A DNA stretch of 64,000 nucleotides, taken from contig NC_009485.1 of the NCBI RefSeq assembly GCF_000015165.1, positions 8,079,501 to 8,143,500 of the forward strand. The letters are read 5' to 3'. Shown here in pieces: positions 51,041 to 60,843 of the stretch. The number at the start of each line of letters is the position of its first letter. The stretch's first letter is position 1. This stretch comes from Bradyrhizobium sp. BTAi1 (GTDB lineage Bacteria > Pseudomonadota > Alphaproteobacteria > Rhizobiales > Xanthobacteraceae). The notes below the pieces were generated by a model. The model worked only from the letters and a program-made list of their open reading frames with translations. It did no database searches and was not told where the DNA came from. Both the position numbers and the translations under genes were made by a program.

Positions 51041-53026
51041 ATGTCGGCAACGAAGATTCTCTGGGGTCAGATTCTGGTCGTCGCGCTGATCATCCTGGCG
51101 ACGACCTGGGGCGCCACGGAATGGACGGCGTGGCGATTGAACTTTCAGGCGCAGCTCGGTGAGCCCTGGTTCATCCTGTTCGGCTGGCCGGTCTATTATC
51201 CCCCAGCGTTCTATGCGTGGTGGTTCTTCTACGACGCCTACGCGCCGGCGATCTTCGTGGAAGGGGCTGTCATCGCAGCATCGGGCGGATTCATGGCGAT
51301 CGCTGTCGCGATCGCCATGTCGGTGTTGCGGGCCCGCGAAACCAAGAACGTCGACACCTACGGTTCAGCACGATGGGCCCGCCCCGATGAGGTGAAGGGC
51401 GCCGGCCTGCTCGGCCCCGACGGCGTCGTGCTCGGCAAGCTCGGCCGCGACTATCTCCGCCACGACGGCCCCGAGCACGTCCTCTGCTTTGCCCCGACCA
51501 GGAGCGGCAAAGGTGTGGGTTTGGTCATTCCCTCGCTCCTCACTTGGCCGGGGAGCGCCATCGTCCACGACATCAAGGGTGAGAACTGGCAGCTCACGTC
51601 GGGATTTCGCGCCCGGCACGGCCGCGTGCTCCTGTTCGATCCGACGAACGCCAAGTCTTCTGCCTACAATCCTCTGCTCGAAGTCCGGCGCGGCGAATGG
51701 GAAGTCCGCGACGTCCAGAACATCGCCGACATCCTGGTCGACCCGGAAGGCTCGCTCGAGAAGAGGAACCATTGGGAGAAGACCTCTCATGCGCTGCTGG
51801 TCGGCGCCATCCTCCACGTGCTCTACGCCGAGGAGGACAAGACGCTCGCCGGCGTCGCCTCCTTCCTCTCCGATCCGCGCCGACCGATCGAGTCGACGCT
51901 CGCCGCGATGATGAGGACCCCGCATCTGGGAGAGGCCGGACCGCACCCGGTCATCGCCAGCGCCGCGCGCGAGCTCCTCAACAAGTCGGACAACGAGCGC
52001 AGCGGCGTGTTGAGCACCGCCATGTCCTTTCTCGGCCTCTACCGCGACCCCGTCGTCGCGGCCGTCACGCGCCGCTGCGACTGGCGGATCACCGATATCG
52101 TCGGCGGCGCGCCGCCGACGACGCTCTACCTCGTTGTGCCGCCGTCCGACATCGCCCGCACCAAGCCGCTGATCCGGCTGATCCTCAACCAGATCGGCCG
52201 GCGGCTGACGGAAGATCTCCATGCGAAGTCCCGCCGTCACCGCCTGCTTCTCATGCTCGACGAGTTCCCCGCACTCGGCCGCCTCGACTTCTTCGAGAGC
52301 GCGCTGGCGTTCATGGCCGGCTATGGGCTGAAGTCGTTCCTGATCGCGCAGAGCCTCAACCAGATCGAGAAGGCTTACGGCCCGAACAACTCGATCCTCG
52401 ACAATTGCCATGTGCGGGTGAGCTTCGCGACCAACGACGAGCGCACGGCCAAACGCGTGAGCGACGCGCTCGGCACGGCGACCGAGCTCCGCGCCATGCG
52501 CAACTACGCCGGCCATCGCCTCAGCCCCTGGCTCGGACACCTGATGGTCTCGCGCTCGGAGACGGCCCGGCCGCTGCTCACGCCCGGCGAGATCATGCAG
52601 CTCCCGCCCACAGACGAGATCGTGATGGTCGCCGGCACGCCGCCCATCCGCGCCAAGAAGGCGCGCTACTTCGAGGACCGGAGATTACAGGCGCGCATCT
52701 TGCCGCCGCCGGTGCTGAAGGCGGCGGAACACCATCAAGCGAATGACTGGACCGGCAGGCCCCTGCCGCCGCAACCTTTGCCGGAAGCCGCGCCACCCGT
52801 GAGCGGCATGAATGACGAGGATCCGACGGGCTCCGAGAAGCGGCGCCAGCCCGAGCTCAGTCGCGTGGCCCCGGTCGAGAAGAAGCCGCCGATCGACAAC
52901 GAGTTCGAGATCGACCCCAACGATGACGAGCCGGACGATGCCGCACGGCTGAGCCGCATGAACCGTCTCGTGCAAGGCCTCGCGCGCCAGGTCTCACTCG
53001 ATCCCGACGACGGCATGGAGCTGTAG
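51041..53026 (+). CDS. traG: TraG/VirD4-type coupling protein
   Basis: A 661-residue membrane ATPase from the ATG at 51041, with AAGGAG upstream and an alternative GTG three bases earlier. Two N-terminal membrane segments (ILVVALIILATTWG; FVEGAVIAASGGFMAIAVAIAM) precede APTRSGKGVGL (Walker A, about 151-161) and LLLMLDEFPALG (Walker B, near 403). It recruits the relaxosome and feeds it to the type IV secretion channel. The acidic C-terminus (about residues 570-661) is variable. Confidence 0.93.
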   Translation: MSATKILWGQILVVALIILATTWGATEWTAWRLNFQAQLGEPWFILFGWPVYYPPAFYAWWFFYDAYAPAIFVEGAVIAASGGFMAIAVAIAMSVLRARETKNVDTYGSARWARPDEVKGAGLLGPDGVVLGKLGRDYLRHDGPEHVLCFAPTRSGKGVGLVIPSLLTWPGSAIVHDIKGENWQLTSGFRARHGRVLLFDPTNAKSSAYNPLLEVRRGEWEVRDVQNIADILVDPEGSLEKRNHWEKTSHALLVGAILHVLYAEEDKTLAGVASFLSDPRRPIESTLAAMMRTPHLGEAGPHPVIASAARELLNKSDNERSGVLSTAMSFLGLYRDPVVAAVTRRCDWRITDIVGGAPPTTLYLVVPPSDIARTKPLIRLILNQIGRRLTEDLHAKSRRHRLLLMLDEFPALGRLDFFESALAFMAGYGLKSFLIAQSLNQIEKAYGPNNSILDNCHVRVSFATNDERTAKRVSDALGTATELRAMRNYAGHRLSPWLGHLMVSRSETARPLLTPGEIMQLPPTDEIVMVAGTPPIRAKKARYFEDRRLQARILPPPVLKAAEHHQANDWTGRPLPPQPLPEAAPPVSGMNDEDPTGSEKRRQPELSRVAPVEKKPPIDNEFEIDPNDDEPDDAARLSRMNRLVQGLARQVSLDPDDGMEL

Positions 53027-53032
53027 GACGCC

Positions 53033-53467
53033 ATGCCGAATCCGAACAAGAAGCGGCGGCTTTCCGTCTATCTCGAACCCGGCGTGACCAGGGCGCTGGC
53101 GGAATACGCCGCACGCCGCGCCCAGTCGCGCTCGCTCGTCGCGGAGGCGGCCATCGCCTCATTCCTCTCACCCGACGCCGCCGAGCGGCAGGAGGCGGCG
53201 CTCACCAGGCGGCTCGATCAGCTCGACCGGCGCATGGCGCGCCTGGAGCGTGATCTTGGCATCGCCGTCGAGACGCTCGCCGTCTTCGTCCGCTTCTGGC
53301 TGACCACCAACCCGCCGCTGCCAGAGCCTGCGCAGGCCGCCGCGCGCGCGAAGGCAGGCGAACGCTATGACGCGTTTGTCGCCGCGCTCGGACGGCGACT
53401 CGCCAAGGGGCCAAAGCTCGGCCAAGAAATCTCCGAGGACGTTCCGGGCGAACCGAGTAACGAATAA
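53033..53467 (+). CDS. CopG-like ribbon-helix-helix protein
   Basis: A 144-residue protein six bases after traG. RRLSVYLEPGVTRALAEYAARRAQSRSLVAEAAIASFL is the RHH domain; a coiled coil (TRRLDQLDRRMARLERDLGI) and a hydrophobic segment follow. It always lies between traG and trbB in this ICE type and may bind oriT or regulate the trb operon; neither is shown here. Confidence 0.85.
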   Translation: MPNPNKKRRLSVYLEPGVTRALAEYAARRAQSRSLVAEAAIASFLSPDAAERQEAALTRRLDQLDRRMARLERDLGIAVETLAVFVRFWLTTNPPLPEPAQAAARAKAGERYDAFVAALGRRLAKGPKLGQEISEDVPGEPSNE

Positions 53468-53600
53468 GCGAGATCACGACGCTCGCAAGTCGTCAGCGGC
53501 TTCGCCGTTTCCCTGTATTTCTACGCCACACTACGACGACCCCATCGCGCTTGTTGCACCGACCGATTTTCTGCCTCTTCTACTCATCCCCGATCCAGGG

Positions 53601-53614
53601 CCGCTCGCGAGCGG
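53601..53614 (+). promoter_or_regulatory. Palindrome upstream of trbB
   Basis: CCGCTCGCGAGCGG is a perfect 14-bp palindrome 22 bp before the trbB start, in a 169 bp gene-free gap. It may be an operator of the trb operon; no -35/-10 pair stands out. Confidence 0.4.
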
Positions 53615-53636
53615 TCCCGCGCAGAACGGGGACGAC

Positions 53637-54620
53637 ATGGCGGTTTCATTCCAGCAATCCGAGGCGGTCCTTCGCGGCACGCGTATGCTGCGCACGGCGC
53701 TTGGCCCGGCCATTGCAGGCTTCCTGGAAGACCCGTCGATCGTCGAGGTGATGCTCAACCCGGACGGGCGGCTCTGGATCGACCGGCTTTCCGGGGGTTT
53801 GGCCGATACGGGTGAGCGACTGTCGCCTGCCGACGGCGAGCGCATTGTCAGGCTCGTCGCCCACCATGTCGGCGCCGAGGTCCACGCCGGCAGCCCGCGT
53901 GTCTCGGCCGAACTGCCCGGAACGGGAGAGCGCTTCGAGGGCCTCCTGCCGCCTGTCGTGGCCGCGCCGGCGTTTGCGATCCGCAAGCCCGCGGTCGCCG
54001 TGTTCACGCTGCACGACTATGTCGCCGCCGGCATCATGTCGGCCGAGCAGGCGGAGATTCTCCGCCGCGCCGTCGCCGACCGCCGCAATATCCTGGTCGC
54101 CGGCGGAACGAGCACCGGCAAGACCACGCTCACCAACGCACTGCTCGCGGAAGTCTCGAAGTCGGCCGATCGCGTCGTCCTGATCGAGGACACGCGCGAG
54201 CTTCAATGCGCGGCGCCCAATCTCGTCGCCATGCGCACCAAGGACGGCGTCGCCACGCTCTCCGACCTCGTGCGCTCTTCGCTGCGCCTGCGCCCCGACC
54301 GCATTCCCATCGGCGAGGTGCGCGGCGCCGAGGCGCTCGACCTCCTGAAGGCGTGGGGCACCGGACATCCCGGCGCCATCGGCACCATCCACGCCGGCAC
54401 CGCGATCGGCGCGCTTCGCCGCCTCGAGCAGCTCATCCAGGAAGCCGTCGTCACGGTCCCGCGCGCGCTGATCGCAGAAACCATCGATCTCGTCGCCGTG
54501 CTGAGCGGCCGCGGCGCCTCGCGCCGTCTCGCCGAGCTCGCCCGCGTCGAGGGCCTCGGACCCGGCGGCGACTACCGCATCACCCCCGCGACAGCAGGCC
54601 CAGCAGGAGATCACGCATGA
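53637..54620 (+). CDS. trbB: TrbB, type IV secretion ATPase
   Basis: A 327-residue VirB11-type ATPase from the ATG at 53637. Walker A is GGTSTGKTT (about 156-164), an Asp box LIEDTRELQ follows, and the Walker B region is IPIGEVRGAEALDLLKAW with the His box GHPGAIGTIHAG. It forms a hexameric ring at the base of the mating channel. First gene of the continuous trbBCDEJKLFGI operon; the stop overlaps trbC (ATGA). Confidence 0.93.
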   Translation: MAVSFQQSEAVLRGTRMLRTALGPAIAGFLEDPSIVEVMLNPDGRLWIDRLSGGLADTGERLSPADGERIVRLVAHHVGAEVHAGSPRVSAELPGTGERFEGLLPPVVAAPAFAIRKPAVAVFTLHDYVAAGIMSAEQAEILRRAVADRRNILVAGGTSTGKTTLTNALLAEVSKSADRVVLIEDTRELQCAAPNLVAMRTKDGVATLSDLVRSSLRLRPDRIPIGEVRGAEALDLLKAWGTGHPGAIGTIHAGTAIGALRRLEQLIQEAVVTVPRALIAETIDLVAVLSGRGASRRLAELARVEGLGPGGDYRITPATAGPAGDHA

Positions 54621-54976
54621 CCGCCGCCCGACAGCCATCAACTAAGCATCGCCTATTCGTCGGCTCGGTTCTCGACCGGATCGGCGCCATCGGTCTGACC
54701 GCGACAGGGCTTCTCTACGCGGCGCCGGCCTATGCCAGCGGCTCGTCCATGCCGTGGGAGCAGCCGCTTCAGCAGATCCTGCAATCGATCGAAGGCCCGG
54801 TGGCCAAGGTCATCGCGGTGATCATCATCATCGTCACTGGCCTGACGCTCGCCTTCGGCGATACGAGCGGCGGCTTCCGCAGGCTCGTGCAGATCGTCTT
54901 TGGCCTGTCGATCGCATTCGCAGCCAGCTCCTTCTTCCTGAGCTTCTTCAACTTCGGCGGTGGGGCGGTGGTGTGA
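54617..54976 (+). CDS. trbC: TrbC, pilin precursor
   Basis: A 119-residue pilin-type protein. A leader ending in APAYASG is followed by two membrane segments (VIAVIIIIVTGLTLAFG; IVFGLSIAFAASSFFLSFF). It is processed by TraF in IncP systems to a cyclic pilin. The start overlaps trbB, and the stop overlaps trbD by one base. Confidence 0.92.
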   Translation: MTAARQPSTKHRLFVGSVLDRIGAIGLTATGLLYAAPAYASGSSMPWEQPLQQILQSIEGPVAKVIAVIIIIVTGLTLAFGDTSGGFRRLVQIVFGLSIAFAASSFFLSFFNFGGGAVV

Positions 54977-55254
54977 TGGCTGGTGTGCTTGAGACCGCCG
55001 AGGTCCCCGGCTTCTCGGTGCCAGTCCATCGGGCGCTGACCGAGCCCATCCTCCTCGGCGGCGCGCCGCGCTCGATCGCCATCCTCAACGGCACGCTCGC
55101 CGCCGCGCTCGGGCTCGGCCTGCGGCTCTGGCTCGTCGGCCTCGGCCTTTGGGCCGTCGGCCATTTCGCGGCGGTGTGGGCGGCGAAGCGCGATCCGATG
55201 TTCGTGGAGGTCACGCGCCGGCACCTGCGCATTCCCGGCTTCCTGGGCGTGTGA
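54976..55254 (+). CDS. trbD: TrbD, mating-pair formation protein
   Basis: A 92-residue VirB3-like membrane protein: PVHRALTEPILLGGAPRSIAILN, two membrane helices, and the RDPMFVEVTRRHLR motif. It anchors the channel in the inner membrane and works with TrbE. Starts on the last base of trbC. Confidence 0.92.
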   Translation: MAGVLETAEVPGFSVPVHRALTEPILLGGAPRSIAILNGTLAAALGLGLRLWLVGLGLWAVGHFAAVWAAKRDPMFVEVTRRHLRIPGFLGV

Positions 55255-55262
55255 GGCGGCCG

Positions 55263-57701
55263 ATGATGAACCTCGCCGAATATCGCCGCACGTCTTCGCG
55301 CCTCGCCGACTTCCTGCCGTGGGCAGCGCTCGCCGCAGAGGGCGTCGTCCTCAACAAGGACGGCAGCTTCCAGCGCACGGCACGCTTCCGCGGCCCCGAC
55401 CTCGACTCCTCCGTGCCGGCCGAGCTGGTCGCCGTCGCGGGCCGCCTCAACAACGCCTTCCGGCGCCTCGGCTCCGGCTGGGCGATCTTCGTCGAGGCGC
55501 AGCGTCACGGCGTCGGCGCCTATCCGTCGAGCCGCTTTCCCGATGCCGCGTCTGCGCTGGTCGACGCCGAGCGCAAGGCGGACTTCGAGGAAGCGAGTGC
55601 GCATTTCGAGTCGAGCTACTTCCTCACCTTCACCTACCTGCCGCCGGCCGAGGACGCCGCGCGCGCCGAGAACTGGCTCTACGAGGGCAAGGCCGACCGC
55701 GGCGTCGATCCGCACGAGATCCTAAGCGGCTTCGTCGACCGCACGGATCGCGTCCTGCAGCTCATCGAAGCCTTCATGCCCGAATGCGCCTGGCTCGATG
55801 ACGGCGAGACGCTGACCTACCTGCATTCCTGCATCTCGACCAGGCGCCATCGCGTGCGCGTGCCCGAGACGCCGATATATCTCGACGCGTTATTGGCCGA
55901 CCAGCCGCTGACGGGAGGCCTCGAGCCGCGGCTCGGCGACGCACACCTTCGCGTGCTCACGATCGTCAGTTTTCCGACGGCAACCACGCCGGGCATTTTG
56001 GATGAGCTGAACCGGCTGGCGTTTCCTTATCGCTGGGCGACGCGCGCGATCCTGCTCGACAAGACCGACGCAACCAGGCTGCTGACCAAGATCCGCCGGC
56101 AATGGTTCGCCAAGCGCAAGAGCATCGCGGCGATCCTGAAGGAGGTAATGACCAACGAGGCCTCGGCTCTCGTCGACACCGATGCCGCGAACAAGGCGGC
56201 CGACGCCGACCTCGCGCTCCAGGAGCTCGGCGCCGACTACGCCGGCGAGGCCTATGTCACCGCGACGGTGACGGTCTGGGACGATGACCCCCGCATCGCC
56301 GCCGAAAAGCTGCGGCTGGTCGAGAAGGCCATCCAGGGCCGCGACTTCACCGCGATGCCCGAGACGATCAATGCCGTGGACGCCTGGCTCGGCTCGCTGC
56401 CGGGGCATGTCTACGCCAACGTGCGCCAGCCGCCGATCTCGACCCTCAACCTCGCCCACATGATCCCGCTGTCGGCGGTGTGGGCGGGGCCGGAACGGGA
56501 TGAGCACTTCGGTGCACCCACCTTGCTGTTCGGCAAGACCGAAGGGTCCACCCCGTTCCGGTTCTCTTTGCATGTTGGTGACGTCGGTCACACGCTCGTC
56601 GTCGGCCCGACCGGCGCCGGCAAGTCGGTGCTGCTGGCGCTGATGGCCCTTCAGTTCCGGCGCTATTCCCGCTCGCAGGTCTTCGCCTTCGACTTTGGCG
56701 GTTCGATCCGCGCCGCCGCGCTCGCCATGGGCGGCGACTGGCACGACCTCGGCGGCGGTCTCACGGACGGGTCCGCCGAGAGCGTTTCGCTGCAGCCGCT
56801 CGCCGGCATCCACCATGTCCCCGAACGCGCCTGGGCCGCCGACTGGATCGTCGCGATCCTGATGCGCGAGGGCGTGGCGATCACACCCGAGGTCAAGGAG
56901 CATCTCTGGACCGCGCTGACCTCTCTTGCCAGCGCTCCCGTCGTCGAACGCACGATCACCGGCCTCGCGGTGCTCCTGCAATCAAACGATCTCAAGCAGG
57001 CGCTGCGGCCCTTTTGTGTCGGCGGGGCCTATGGCCGCCTGCTCGACGCCGAGCACGAGCATCTCGGCGAGGCATCGGTCCAGGCCTTCGAGACCGAGGG
57101 CCTGATCGGCACCGGCGCGGCGCCGGCCGTGCTCGCCTATCTGTTTCACCGCATCGAGGATCGCCTCGACGGGCGGCCGACCTTGCTGATCGTCGACGAA
57201 GGCTGGCTGGCGCTCGACGACGAAGGCTTCGCGGGCCAGCTCCGGGAGTGGCTGAAGACGCTCCGAAAGAAGAACGCCAGCGTCGTCTTCGCCACGCAGT
57301 CGCTTTCCGACATCGACAATTCACCGATCGCGCCGGCCATCATCGAGAGCTGCCCGACGCGAGTGCTGCTCCCGAACGAGCGGGCGATCGAGCCGCAGAT
57401 CACTGCGATCTACCGCAGGTTCGGGTTAAACGATCGCCAGATCGAAATCCTCGCGCGCGCGATGCCGAAGCGCGACTACTACTGCCAGTCGCGACGCGGC
57501 AACAGGCTCTTCGAACTCGGCCTCTCCGACGTCGCTCTCGCCCTGTGCGCCGCGTCCTCCAAGGCCGATCAAGCCGCCATCGAGCGCATCGTCGCCGAAC
57601 ATGGCCGTGAGAATTTCCTGCCGGCATGGCTGCACCTGCGCGGCGTCGCGTGGGCCGCCGATCTCATCCCAAACCTCACCAACCTGGAGACACAATCATG
57701 A
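55263..57701 (+). CDS. trbE: TrbE, type IV secretion ATPase (VirB4 type)
   Basis: An 812-residue ATPase from the ATG at 55263 (a second ATG follows directly). The N-terminal domain opens NLAEYRRTSSRLADFLPWAAL. Walker A is GPTGAGKSVLL (about 448-458), Walker B LLIVDEGWLAL, and a late STQSLSDI-like motif (ATQSLSDIDNSPI) is present. It energises pilus assembly. The stop overlaps trbJ (ATGA). Confidence 0.93.
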   Translation: MMNLAEYRRTSSRLADFLPWAALAAEGVVLNKDGSFQRTARFRGPDLDSSVPAELVAVAGRLNNAFRRLGSGWAIFVEAQRHGVGAYPSSRFPDAASALVDAERKADFEEASAHFESSYFLTFTYLPPAEDAARAENWLYEGKADRGVDPHEILSGFVDRTDRVLQLIEAFMPECAWLDDGETLTYLHSCISTRRHRVRVPETPIYLDALLADQPLTGGLEPRLGDAHLRVLTIVSFPTATTPGILDELNRLAFPYRWATRAILLDKTDATRLLTKIRRQWFAKRKSIAAILKEVMTNEASALVDTDAANKAADADLALQELGADYAGEAYVTATVTVWDDDPRIAAEKLRLVEKAIQGRDFTAMPETINAVDAWLGSLPGHVYANVRQPPISTLNLAHMIPLSAVWAGPERDEHFGAPTLLFGKTEGSTPFRFSLHVGDVGHTLVVGPTGAGKSVLLALMALQFRRYSRSQVFAFDFGGSIRAAALAMGGDWHDLGGGLTDGSAESVSLQPLAGIHHVPERAWAADWIVAILMREGVAITPEVKEHLWTALTSLASAPVVERTITGLAVLLQSNDLKQALRPFCVGGAYGRLLDAEHEHLGEASVQAFETEGLIGTGAAPAVLAYLFHRIEDRLDGRPTLLIVDEGWLALDDEGFAGQLREWLKTLRKKNASVVFATQSLSDIDNSPIAPAIIESCPTRVLLPNERAIEPQITAIYRRFGLNDRQIEILARAMPKRDYYCQSRRGNRLFELGLSDVALALCAASSKADQAAIERIVAEHGRENFLPAWLHLRGVAWAADLIPNLTNLETQS

Positions 57702-58462
57702 TTGTCCGTCGTTCCCGCGCGGCGCTTCTTGCCGCGACGGCTCTTTCACTTCCGCTTTGGTTTTCGCCGGTCCTGGTCGCGCCTGCCGCAGCCCAGTGGA
57801 TCGTCTACGACCCGACCAACTATGCGCAGAACGTGCTGCAGGCGGCGCGCGCGCTGCAGCAGATCAACAACCAGATCACCTCGCTCCAGAACGAAGCGCA
57901 GATGCTAATCAACCAGGCGCGCAATCTCGCGAGCTTGCCGTATTCCTCGTTGCAGCGTCTCCATCAGTCCGTCCAGCGCACCCAGCAGCTTCTCGGCCAG
58001 GCGCAGAACATCGCCTTCGACGTGCAGCAGGTCGACCGCGCGTTCCAGACCACTTATGGCAACGCGTCACTCTCGGCATCGGATCAGCAATTGATCGCGG
58101 ATGCGCGCACGCGCTGGCAGAATACGGTCGGCGGACTTCAGGACGCGATGCGCGTCCAGGCCGGTGTGGTCGGCAACATCGACACAAACCGCACGGAGAT
58201 GTCGGCGCTGGTCGGCCAGAGCCAAGGCGCCACGGGCGCGCTGCAAGCAACACAGGCTGGCAACCAGATCCTCGCACTCCAAGCGCAACAACTCGCCGAC
58301 TTGACTGCTGTCGTGGCAGCCGATGGGCGAGCACGGGCTCTCGCCGATGCCGAGCGCGCGGCCGCGGCCGAGCAAGGACGTGAACAGCGCCGGCGCTTCC
58401 TGACGCCCGGCGCCGGTTATCAGGCCGGAAACGCCCGCATGTTCCCGAATAGCGGCAAATGA
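57698..58462 (+). CDS. trbJ: TrbJ, P-type conjugative transfer protein (VirB5 type)
   Basis: A 254-residue secreted protein. Signal peptide of about 32 residues (LLAATALSLPLWFSPVLVAPAAA). The mature chain is helical (ALQQINNQITSLQNEAQML) with the QWIVYDPTNYAQNVLQA start typical of TrbJ. It probably caps the pilus and contacts the recipient. Overlaps trbK. Confidence 0.92.
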   Translation: MIVRRSRAALLAATALSLPLWFSPVLVAPAAAQWIVYDPTNYAQNVLQAARALQQINNQITSLQNEAQMLINQARNLASLPYSSLQRLHQSVQRTQQLLGQAQNIAFDVQQVDRAFQTTYGNASLSASDQQLIADARTRWQNTVGGLQDAMRVQAGVVGNIDTNRTEMSALVGQSQGATGALQATQAGNQILALQAQQLADLTAVVAADGRARALADAERAAAAEQGREQRRRFLTPGAGYQAGNARMFPNSGK

Positions 58463-58809
58463 GGGCGCGTCCCGTGGACGCCAAGACTCTCGCCCGAATC
58501 GGAGCTGTCGCGTTCGTCGCCGTCGCGATCACCGCGACGGTCATCGAGCTGACCCGGAAAGTGGAGCGGCCTGAAACCACTCCAGCCCGGCAAGCGGAGG
58601 TGGGTGCGGCCGACCCGCTGCGAGACGAGTTGTTCCGATGCCAGAGCCTCGGCGAGGCCGGGCCGCGCGATCGGGCATGCCTCCGCGCCTGGGCGGAGAG
58701 CCGCCGACGATTTCTGATGCCGCGGACAACACCTTCGACGAGCCCGTCGGATGCGAGCCGGCCCACCGGCGAGACGCGCGGCGAAGGCGCCGCGCCGAAC
58801 GGCGAGTAG
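58459..58809 (+). CDS. trbK: TrbK-like entry exclusion protein (TrbK-alt)
   Basis: A 116-residue protein: one membrane helix (IGAVAFVAVAITATVIEL) followed by RCQSLGEAGPRDRACLRAWAESRRRF, the conserved cysteine motif of TrbK-alt proteins. By family and position it excludes redundant transfer into cells that already carry the element. Starts in the trbJ stop (ATGA). Confidence 0.85.
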   Translation: MRARPVDAKTLARIGAVAFVAVAITATVIELTRKVERPETTPARQAEVGAADPLRDELFRCQSLGEAGPRDRACLRAWAESRRRFLMPRTTPSTSPSDASRPTGETRGEGAAPNGE

Positions 58810-58813
58810 AATC

Positions 58814-60163
58814 ATGGGCGGCACTGGCGTCATCGACCATTTTCTCGAGGTATTTACTCGATACATCGACTCCGGTTTCGGCTTGCTCGGCGGCGAAGTC
58901 GCGTTCGTTGCGACGACGCTGATCGTGATCGACGTCACGATCGCCGCTCTGTTCTGGAGCTGGGGCGCCGATGACGACATCCTCGCCCGCCTCATCAAGA
59001 AGACGCTGTTCGTCGGCGTGTTCGCCTATCTCATCGGCAACTGGAACAACCTCGCGCGCATCGTCTTCGAGTCCTTCGCCGGCCTCGGACTGAAGGCGAG
59101 CGGAACCGGCTTCACGACGGCTGATCTGCTCCGCCCGGGCCGCGTCGCGCAGACCGGCCTCGATGCCGGCCGTCCGCTGCTCGACTCGATCTCGGGCCTC
59201 ATGGGCTACTGGTCGTTCTTCGAAAACTTCATCCAGATCGCCTGCCTGTTCCTCGCCTGGGCGCTCGTCCTGCTCGCGTTCTTCATCCTCGCGGTGCAGC
59301 TCTTCGTGACTCTCATCGAGTTCAAGCTGACCACGCTCGCGGGCTTCGTCCTCATCCCGTTCGGGCTGTTCGGGCAGAGCGCGTTCATGGCCGAGCGCGT
59401 GCTCGGCAACGTCATCAGCTCCGGCATCAAGGTGCTGGTGCTCGCCGTCATCATCGGCATCGGCTCGACGCTGTTCTCCGAGTTCACCGCCGGCTTCGGC
59501 GGCGCCAGCCCGACGATAGATCAGGCCATGGCGATCGTGCTCGCGGCGCTCTCGCTTCTCGGCCTCGGGATCTTCGGGCCCGGCATCGCCAACGGCCTCG
59601 TCAGCAGCGGCCCGCAGCTCAGCGCCGGCGCGGCCGTGGGCACCGGCCTTGCCGCCGGCGGCGCGGTGGTCGCAGCGGGTGCCGCCGGCGGTCTCGCTTT
59701 GCGCGGCGGCGCGGCCGCGATCTCGGGCACCGCCGCGGCAGCGCGCGGAGGCGCGACCCTCGCGGGCGGCGCGGCGACCGCTTACAGCCTCGGGGCGGCC
59801 GGACAATCCGGTCCGGCCGGCGTTGCCTCCGGCCTCGGCGGTGTCGCACGGGCGGCTGGAGGCGCGGCCATCTCGCCGCTTCGCCGCGCGGTCTCTCACG
59901 CGGCCGACAGCATGCGCTCCAGCTACGCCCGAGGCGCCCAGTCCGCTTTCGAGGCGACCGGCGGCGCTTCAACGATGGGCACCATCGGCGGCGCGGTCAA
60001 CGCGTCAGGAGCTCCCGTGTCTGACGGTCCGCCCGCCTGGGCCCGCCGCATGAAGCGCTCCCAGCAGCTCCATCACGGCGTCATGGCCGCCGCGCACGCG
60101 ATCCGCAGCGGCGACAGCCATGGCGGCGGCAGCTCCGTTAACCTTTCCCAGCGAGACCAATAA
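58814..60163 (+). CDS. trbL: TrbL, inner-membrane channel protein (VirB6 type)
   Basis: A 449-residue polytopic protein with about six membrane segments in the first 260 residues (for example FVATTLIVIDVTIAALFW and FILAVQLFVTLIEFKLTTLA), the conserved GVFAYLIGNWNNLA and FGPGIANGLVSSGPQLSAGA motifs, and a glycine-alanine-rich soluble tail of about 170 residues. It forms part of the transfer pore. The stop overlaps trbF by one base. Confidence 0.92.
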   Translation: MGGTGVIDHFLEVFTRYIDSGFGLLGGEVAFVATTLIVIDVTIAALFWSWGADDDILARLIKKTLFVGVFAYLIGNWNNLARIVFESFAGLGLKASGTGFTTADLLRPGRVAQTGLDAGRPLLDSISGLMGYWSFFENFIQIACLFLAWALVLLAFFILAVQLFVTLIEFKLTTLAGFVLIPFGLFGQSAFMAERVLGNVISSGIKVLVLAVIIGIGSTLFSEFTAGFGGASPTIDQAMAIVLAALSLLGLGIFGPGIANGLVSSGPQLSAGAAVGTGLAAGGAVVAAGAAGGLALRGGAAAISGTAAAARGGATLAGGAATAYSLGAAGQSGPAGVASGLGGVARAAGGAAISPLRRAVSHAADSMRSSYARGAQSAFEATGGASTMGTIGGAVNASGAPVSDGPPAWARRMKRSQQLHHGVMAAAHAIRSGDSHGGGSSVNLSQRDQ

Positions 60164-60843
60164 TGTTCAAGCGACCTTCGACGCATTACGGCAAGACACC
60201 TGAGCCCGAGACGCCCTATCAGCGCGCCGCGCAGGTCTGGGACGAGCGCATCGGCTCGGCCCGCGTGCAGGCCCGAAACTGGCGGCTGATGGCTTTCAGT
60301 TCGCTCGCGCTGTCGGCCGCCTTCGCCGGTGCGCTGGTTTGGCAATCGGCGCGGGGCACCGTCGTCCCTTGGGTCGTGCAGGTCGATAATCTCGGCCAAG
60401 CCCAGGCAGTCGCACCTGCGGTCGCCGATTATCGCCCGACCGATCCTCAGATCGCGTTCCATCTCGCGCGCTTCATCGAGCAGGTCCGCTCGATCCCGGC
60501 CGATCCGATCGTGGTTCGGCAGAATTGGCTGCGCGCCTACGACTTCACGACCGACCGTGGCGCTGCGGCTCTGAACGACTACGCACGCGCCAACGACCCT
60601 TTCACCAAAGTGGGCAAGCAACAGGTCGCGGTCGACGTTTCGAGCGTCATTCGAGCGTCGCCCGACAGCTTCCGCGTGGCCTGGACCGAGCGGCGCTATG
60701 AGAACGGCCAGCTCGCATCGACCGAACGTTGGACCGCCATCCTCACCATCGTGGTGCAGCCGCCGCGTGACGCAGAGCGGCTGCGCGCCAATCCGCTCGG
60801 CATCTACGTCAATGCGATCAACTGGTCGCGGGAGCTGGGGTAA
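60163..60843 (+). CDS. trbF: TrbF, mating-pair formation protein (VirB8 type)
   Basis: A 226-residue bitopic protein: PYQRAAQVWDERIGSARVQA cytoplasmic region, a membrane helix (LMAFSSLALSAAFAGALVW) and a periplasmic VirB8-like domain with VVPWVVQVDNLGQA and NPLGIYVNAINWSREL. It nucleates channel assembly. No gap to trbG. Confidence 0.93.
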   Translation: MFKRPSTHYGKTPEPETPYQRAAQVWDERIGSARVQARNWRLMAFSSLALSAAFAGALVWQSARGTVVPWVVQVDNLGQAQAVAPAVADYRPTDPQIAFHLARFIEQVRSIPADPIVVRQNWLRAYDFTTDRGAAALNDYARANDPFTKVGKQQVAVDVSSVIRASPDSFRVAWTERRYENGQLASTERWTAILTIVVQPPRDAERLRANPLGIYVNAINWSRELG

